From the NCBI GenBank assembly GCA_014529385.2, contig CM043953.1, forward strand, positions 77,614,872-77,678,871: 64,000 bases of DNA, written 5' to 3'. The notes beneath the pieces were generated by a model. It had not been told where the DNA came from. It did no database searches and saw nothing but the letters and a program-made list of their open reading frames with translations. The position numbers and the translations under genes are program-made. This DNA comes from Adiantum capillus-veneris (lineage: Eukaryota; Streptophyta; Polypodiopsida; Polypodiales; Pteridaceae). Below are positions 60,881 through 64,000 of the stretch, piece by piece; position 1 is the first letter of the stretch; every line of letters starts with the position of its first letter.

Positions 60881-62395
60881 CAAACGGGAGCGCATAACAA
60901 TATAAAATACATTCAGATAAATAGGATTTATCACTTATTACTGAAGCCAGAGGATATAGAGAGAAATAAATAGAGAGAGAGATAGAGAGTGAGAAGATCG
61001 ACACAGTACTGGGGACCAGAAGATGGGATGGTCCCCCCCGTAATAGTATCTTTATTACTGAGGAGAAGTCTATACAAGCACTTAAATCGAACGTATTACC
61101 ACGTTCGTTCTAGAATAAGACTTGATGGTTCCCGGAAGCCTCAGCTTCCGATTCCTAGGGCAAAACCCTATTCCAAGGAACTTCCGTTCCTTATTCCAAT
61201 TCCTCGAGAATCAAGGTTCTCGCCTTTGGATCTCACCTTCCAGACTCAGGGCATGGCATCCCTGCAACTCTTTTCCAACTCTCTTTCCAGAGTCCTCTTC
61301 CCGCAGAACAACTCTGCTTTCCCGGACACGAAGTCCTTACTTGGGAATCCCAACTTCCGGATCACAACTTGAGAGACTACCTCTCTCCGATCCCTGGATC
61401 TACTTCCCAAACTCGGGTACGAAACCCTTGGGCTGATCTGGCTCTAGTTCCTAAGAGCGCTTTCTCCTGCAGAGGCTCATGCCTTCCTTTGCTCCTACTC
61501 CCTCACTAAGAGGAAGTACACCTGCAAACAAATACTCAGAGTTCATAACATGAAAATCATTACCTTCAAAGTCTCGACGCTCGAAACGCAACTCCGTTCT
61601 CGAAAAGCAATTCCCCGGAAGAGATCTCTCCATAGAAGATCCTCTCTTCCAATCCTACACACAAAAGAGGTGTGTTCACGGGTTCCTTCTCGTAAATCAG
61701 CCCCGTCTACGACGTTTATGGGCTGAAAACAGAGAAAAACAGCAGCTTGTCGCGATGGAAACACGCTCCGTAGGCGATTCTTCGCGAGGGAACTCGCGCA
61801 CTGGGTCTTGGCGACATTGGGTACACTTGGGACAGCCATGCGCATCACCGGCAACGTTTCTTTAAGGCTGAAATCTGCAGCAGCATCTCCTCCTTGCAAA
61901 GATTGGTCCTCCCCTCTGAGTGAGGGCATGTGATGCTTTTATAGCTCCTAGCCACGGGCACGAATAGCTACTCGCGTAGAGATCGCGGCCGTTTTTTTTT
62001 TTGTAATTTCCATTTTTTTTTTATGTTCTGCCAGAAAAAGAGAGAGAGAAAACGCTGGCTGATCTATTGCCTTATTTATCAGATGGCTGCCCACTTATTA
62101 CGTGGGCGGCCGGCGTATTTTAAAGATAGTCTGAACCTGCCCAAAAACTCAATAAAACCTTATAAGTTAAAAACAATGCTTTCACAGCACTTCCCAGGCG
62201 TCCCTGGATGCAATCACATGCACAGTTACAATGCAGACACAATGCAGACATAGACTTCCTCGCGGCCCGAAAAGCAATCCCGCTTTCTCAAAAAGCATCT
62301 GATTTCCCTCAAAGCTTCCTCTGAACCCATCTTCATTCAAGTGCTTGCTTTTCCTTGTGCACAATTCTAACACAGTTCGGAATTTCCTCCCGACT
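60881..62395. other. No gene recognised; possible LTR-derived sequence
   Basis: Open frames of 100-130 codons at 60989-61372, 61122-61436 and 61543-61929 have no recognised domain and overlap each other. GTATCTTTATTACTGAGG near 61048 resembles the polyadenylation part of an LTR on the minus strand. Confidence 0.4.
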
Positions 62396-62399
62396 ATGG

Positions 62400-62695
62400 G
62401 TATTCCCTTTCCGATGCACCCGTCACCCACCTTGTGACGCATCAGGAATACCCATCACCTAGTCCTTTCCTACCGAACTTACGGTACAATCTCCTTCACG
62501 ATGCTCTATGTCACCCATCCTATGACGCATCAGAGATGTCCGTTCCCGGATGATCGGATACTTCTTTCCGATGCTCCCTGTCACCCATCCGATGTGACGC
62601 ATCAGAAGTACCCGTTCTTGGTGGCCTTACAGATATTCCCGTTCTCAATGCTCCCATCATTACTTTGAATGACGCACTAGGAATACTCTGTACTC
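62400..62695. repeat. Minisatellite-like tandem repeat, four diverged units of about 75-90 bp
   Basis: Each unit contains CGATGCTC, TGTCACCCATCC and ATGACGCATCAG followed by a TACCCGTTC-type tail; units start near 62410, 62497, 62567 and 62645. The last is the most diverged. Confidence 0.8.
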
Positions 62696-62708
62696 GGATG
62701 TCTCCAGT

Positions 62709-62825
62709 GAGAAAAGCCCTCTCACTTAAAATTCCAATAATTCATTTAGAATTATTTTTCCTTGGTGTTCCAAGCGCGAAAACCCTCTCACTTATAAATC
62801 CAATAATTCATTTAGAATTATTTTT
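62709..62825. repeat. Tandem duplication of about 60 bp
   Basis: Two copies of AAAACCCTCTCACTTAWAAWTCC plus AATAATTCATTTAGAATTAT, separated by CTTGGTGTTCCAAGCGC. Confidence 0.85.
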
Positions 62826-62849
62826 CTGTAAGATAAAGCCAATTTAGCA

Positions 62850-63640
62850 ACAGTGGCAGAGTTCCAGCCCAAGAGACGGTACATGTCCCAAACCTTGGCG
62901 CCCCTTTCGGGATTTTTTTATATTGCTTCAACTGAGTACAACTCCCATGGCTCTGTTCTGCATCTCCCGCGGGGTAGACTGCCAAAGTGAGAGCCCATGG
63001 GTCATATTTATAGGCCCTTGGCCTCTAAAAGCAGTTACATGAAAAGCTTCAAGTTCTAAAAGCATCCGGTCCTAAAAACTGACGCTAAAAGCTGCAAGCA
63101 CGATTCACTGAAATCTCTACACTTGCCACGTCATCAACATAAAATACGAAAATATGTCTTGTCTGTCACGTGGGACGTCAACGTAAAACGCGGACATCCG
63201 TACAGCTGTCATGTCATCATGCTCCACGCAAAGTCTTCCAAGTGTGGTTCTGCTTTAATATCTGAGTCACTTGGGCCCCAACCCCCATCGGACAGGGTCC
63301 CATAAGTTTGTGGGAACAACTTTAAAAATTAGGCCACACAACAAGTCTTTATAAGTTGATAAAACTTCTTTTGTTGCTTTTGCTTCTGCTTCCACTGCTG
63401 CTTCTAGGGTTTAGGCCCCTTGGCCGGGATCTGTAAGTCGGCTCGAGTCTTTAGTGGCTTGACACGCAGCAGCTTCAGGCAAAAGCTGTAGCACACTTCT
63501 CGGAAATCCGTACAGCTACCACGTCAATATTCGACCCAAATCGCGGAAATCCGTACAACGTTGCCACATCATCAGCCTTTACCCAATTTGTGGGTCCTGC
63601 TTTATTTTAGGCTTCCATTAGGTTTTAGGCCCCTCAGCGC
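62850..63640 (-). repeat. LTR (minus) of the ACCGAAAGG-box family
   Basis: Box as GGCGCCCCTTTCGGGATTT (about 62899-62917), then sequence collinear with the LTR at 51300-51889 to about 63470 (for example CCATGGGTCATATTTATAGG, AGGCCCCTTGGCCGGGATCT). More U3-like ACGT repeats follow to about 63560. Exact ends and TSD not determined. Confidence 0.7.
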
Positions 63641-64000
63641 GTTTTGTCGGTTATGCCATACCACATCATTAGTTTGGGACAATAGCTAATTATTGAAGAA
63701 AGCCAAGGCTTCATGATTGAGAGGCTATAAGGGCTGCCACAAAAACACAAATGTAAGGCTTACTTTATAAACACTTTGAAGCTTAGCTGAGGTCTATGGC
63801 CTCAAGCCAGGGTAAGTCTAGGAAAGACTAAGGTATACCCGCAACCTTGTCAACGTGTTTGGCATAGGAGATTGTACAAGACATGGTTAGCCGTTGTTAA
63901 TGCTTTTGTGGGCATCCCACAGCATCAATATGCAGCTAAGGATCGATAGAAACAGCAAGTTAGATTTGAACGGATTAAGATGTGCACTGATGTGCACCTT
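63641..64000. other. No gene recognised
   Basis: Anonymous sequence to the window edge. Confidence 0.5.

Noticed and set aside
60989-61929. Three frames of 104-128 codons as host genes
   Set aside because: They overlap in different frames and strands, show no domains and lie among LTR-derived sequence.
62400-62695. CRISPR array
   Set aside because: Repeats are diverged, spacers are not comparable in length, and the context is a plant nuclear retroelement region.

Overview
The window is nuclear DNA of a land plant. It has plant-type Copia and Gypsy LTR retrotransposons, tRNA-Met-type primer-binding sites (TGGTATCAGAGC and variants), an L1-like LINE, and a spliced host gene whose product matches the plant deubiquitinase UBP12/UBP13. 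Very long dinucleotide arrays (TG, AG/CT) and heavy nesting of retroelements point to a large, repeat-rich genome. A fern or other non-seed plant is possible, but nothing here proves it. Almost everything outside the host gene is repeat.

Layout. 1-880: broken Copia pol on the minus strand. 1365-2155: a large imperfect inverted repeat. 4321-8143: a complete Copia-like element with 190-bp LTRs and target-site duplication (TSD) aaagg. It encodes Gag-protease and then, after one in-frame UAG, an unusual Ser/Glu/Gln-rich ORF where integrase and most of reverse transcriptase should be. 9499-10775 and 16280-17635: two copies of a segment bounded by microsatellites. Between them, at 12637-15631, lies a shorter relative of the first element that ends in two abutting LTRs. 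19194-24789: a complete, young, minus-strand Copia element with an uninterrupted 1291-aa polyprotein and TSD gtctc. 26302-28239: a 5'-truncated LINE with a 12-bp TSD.

30860-33275 (minus) is the only convincing host gene: thirteen in-frame exons encoding the C-terminal third of a UBP12/UBP13-like protein, including one GC-AG intron. No upstream exons (MATH or catalytic domain) are visible in the remaining 30 kb, which is filled with retroelements. Either there is a very large intron or this is a detached 3' fragment.

33.7-64 kb is a nest of Ty3/Gypsy elements. It holds a broken element at 33725-37243; a non-autonomous element with 1.1-kb LTRs at 42782-47135, called T here, with a Gag-like start and an Asp/His-rich repeat ORF; a degenerate chromodomain-bearing Gypsy element on the minus strand (about 53990-60014); and many LTRs sharing an ACCGAAAGGGGCGCC box, several of them solo LTRs with clean 5-bp TSDs (48466-49134, 50606-51293, 55272-55974). 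Their U3 regions carry telobox-like AAACCCTAA clusters and repeated ACGTGGC motifs. A 193-bp piece of the element T ORF is inserted in an LTR at 53018-53210. The most novel material is the two non-autonomous elements with non-standard ORFs and the mosaic or inverted LTR structures at 42-54 kb. All sequence comparisons were made by eye.
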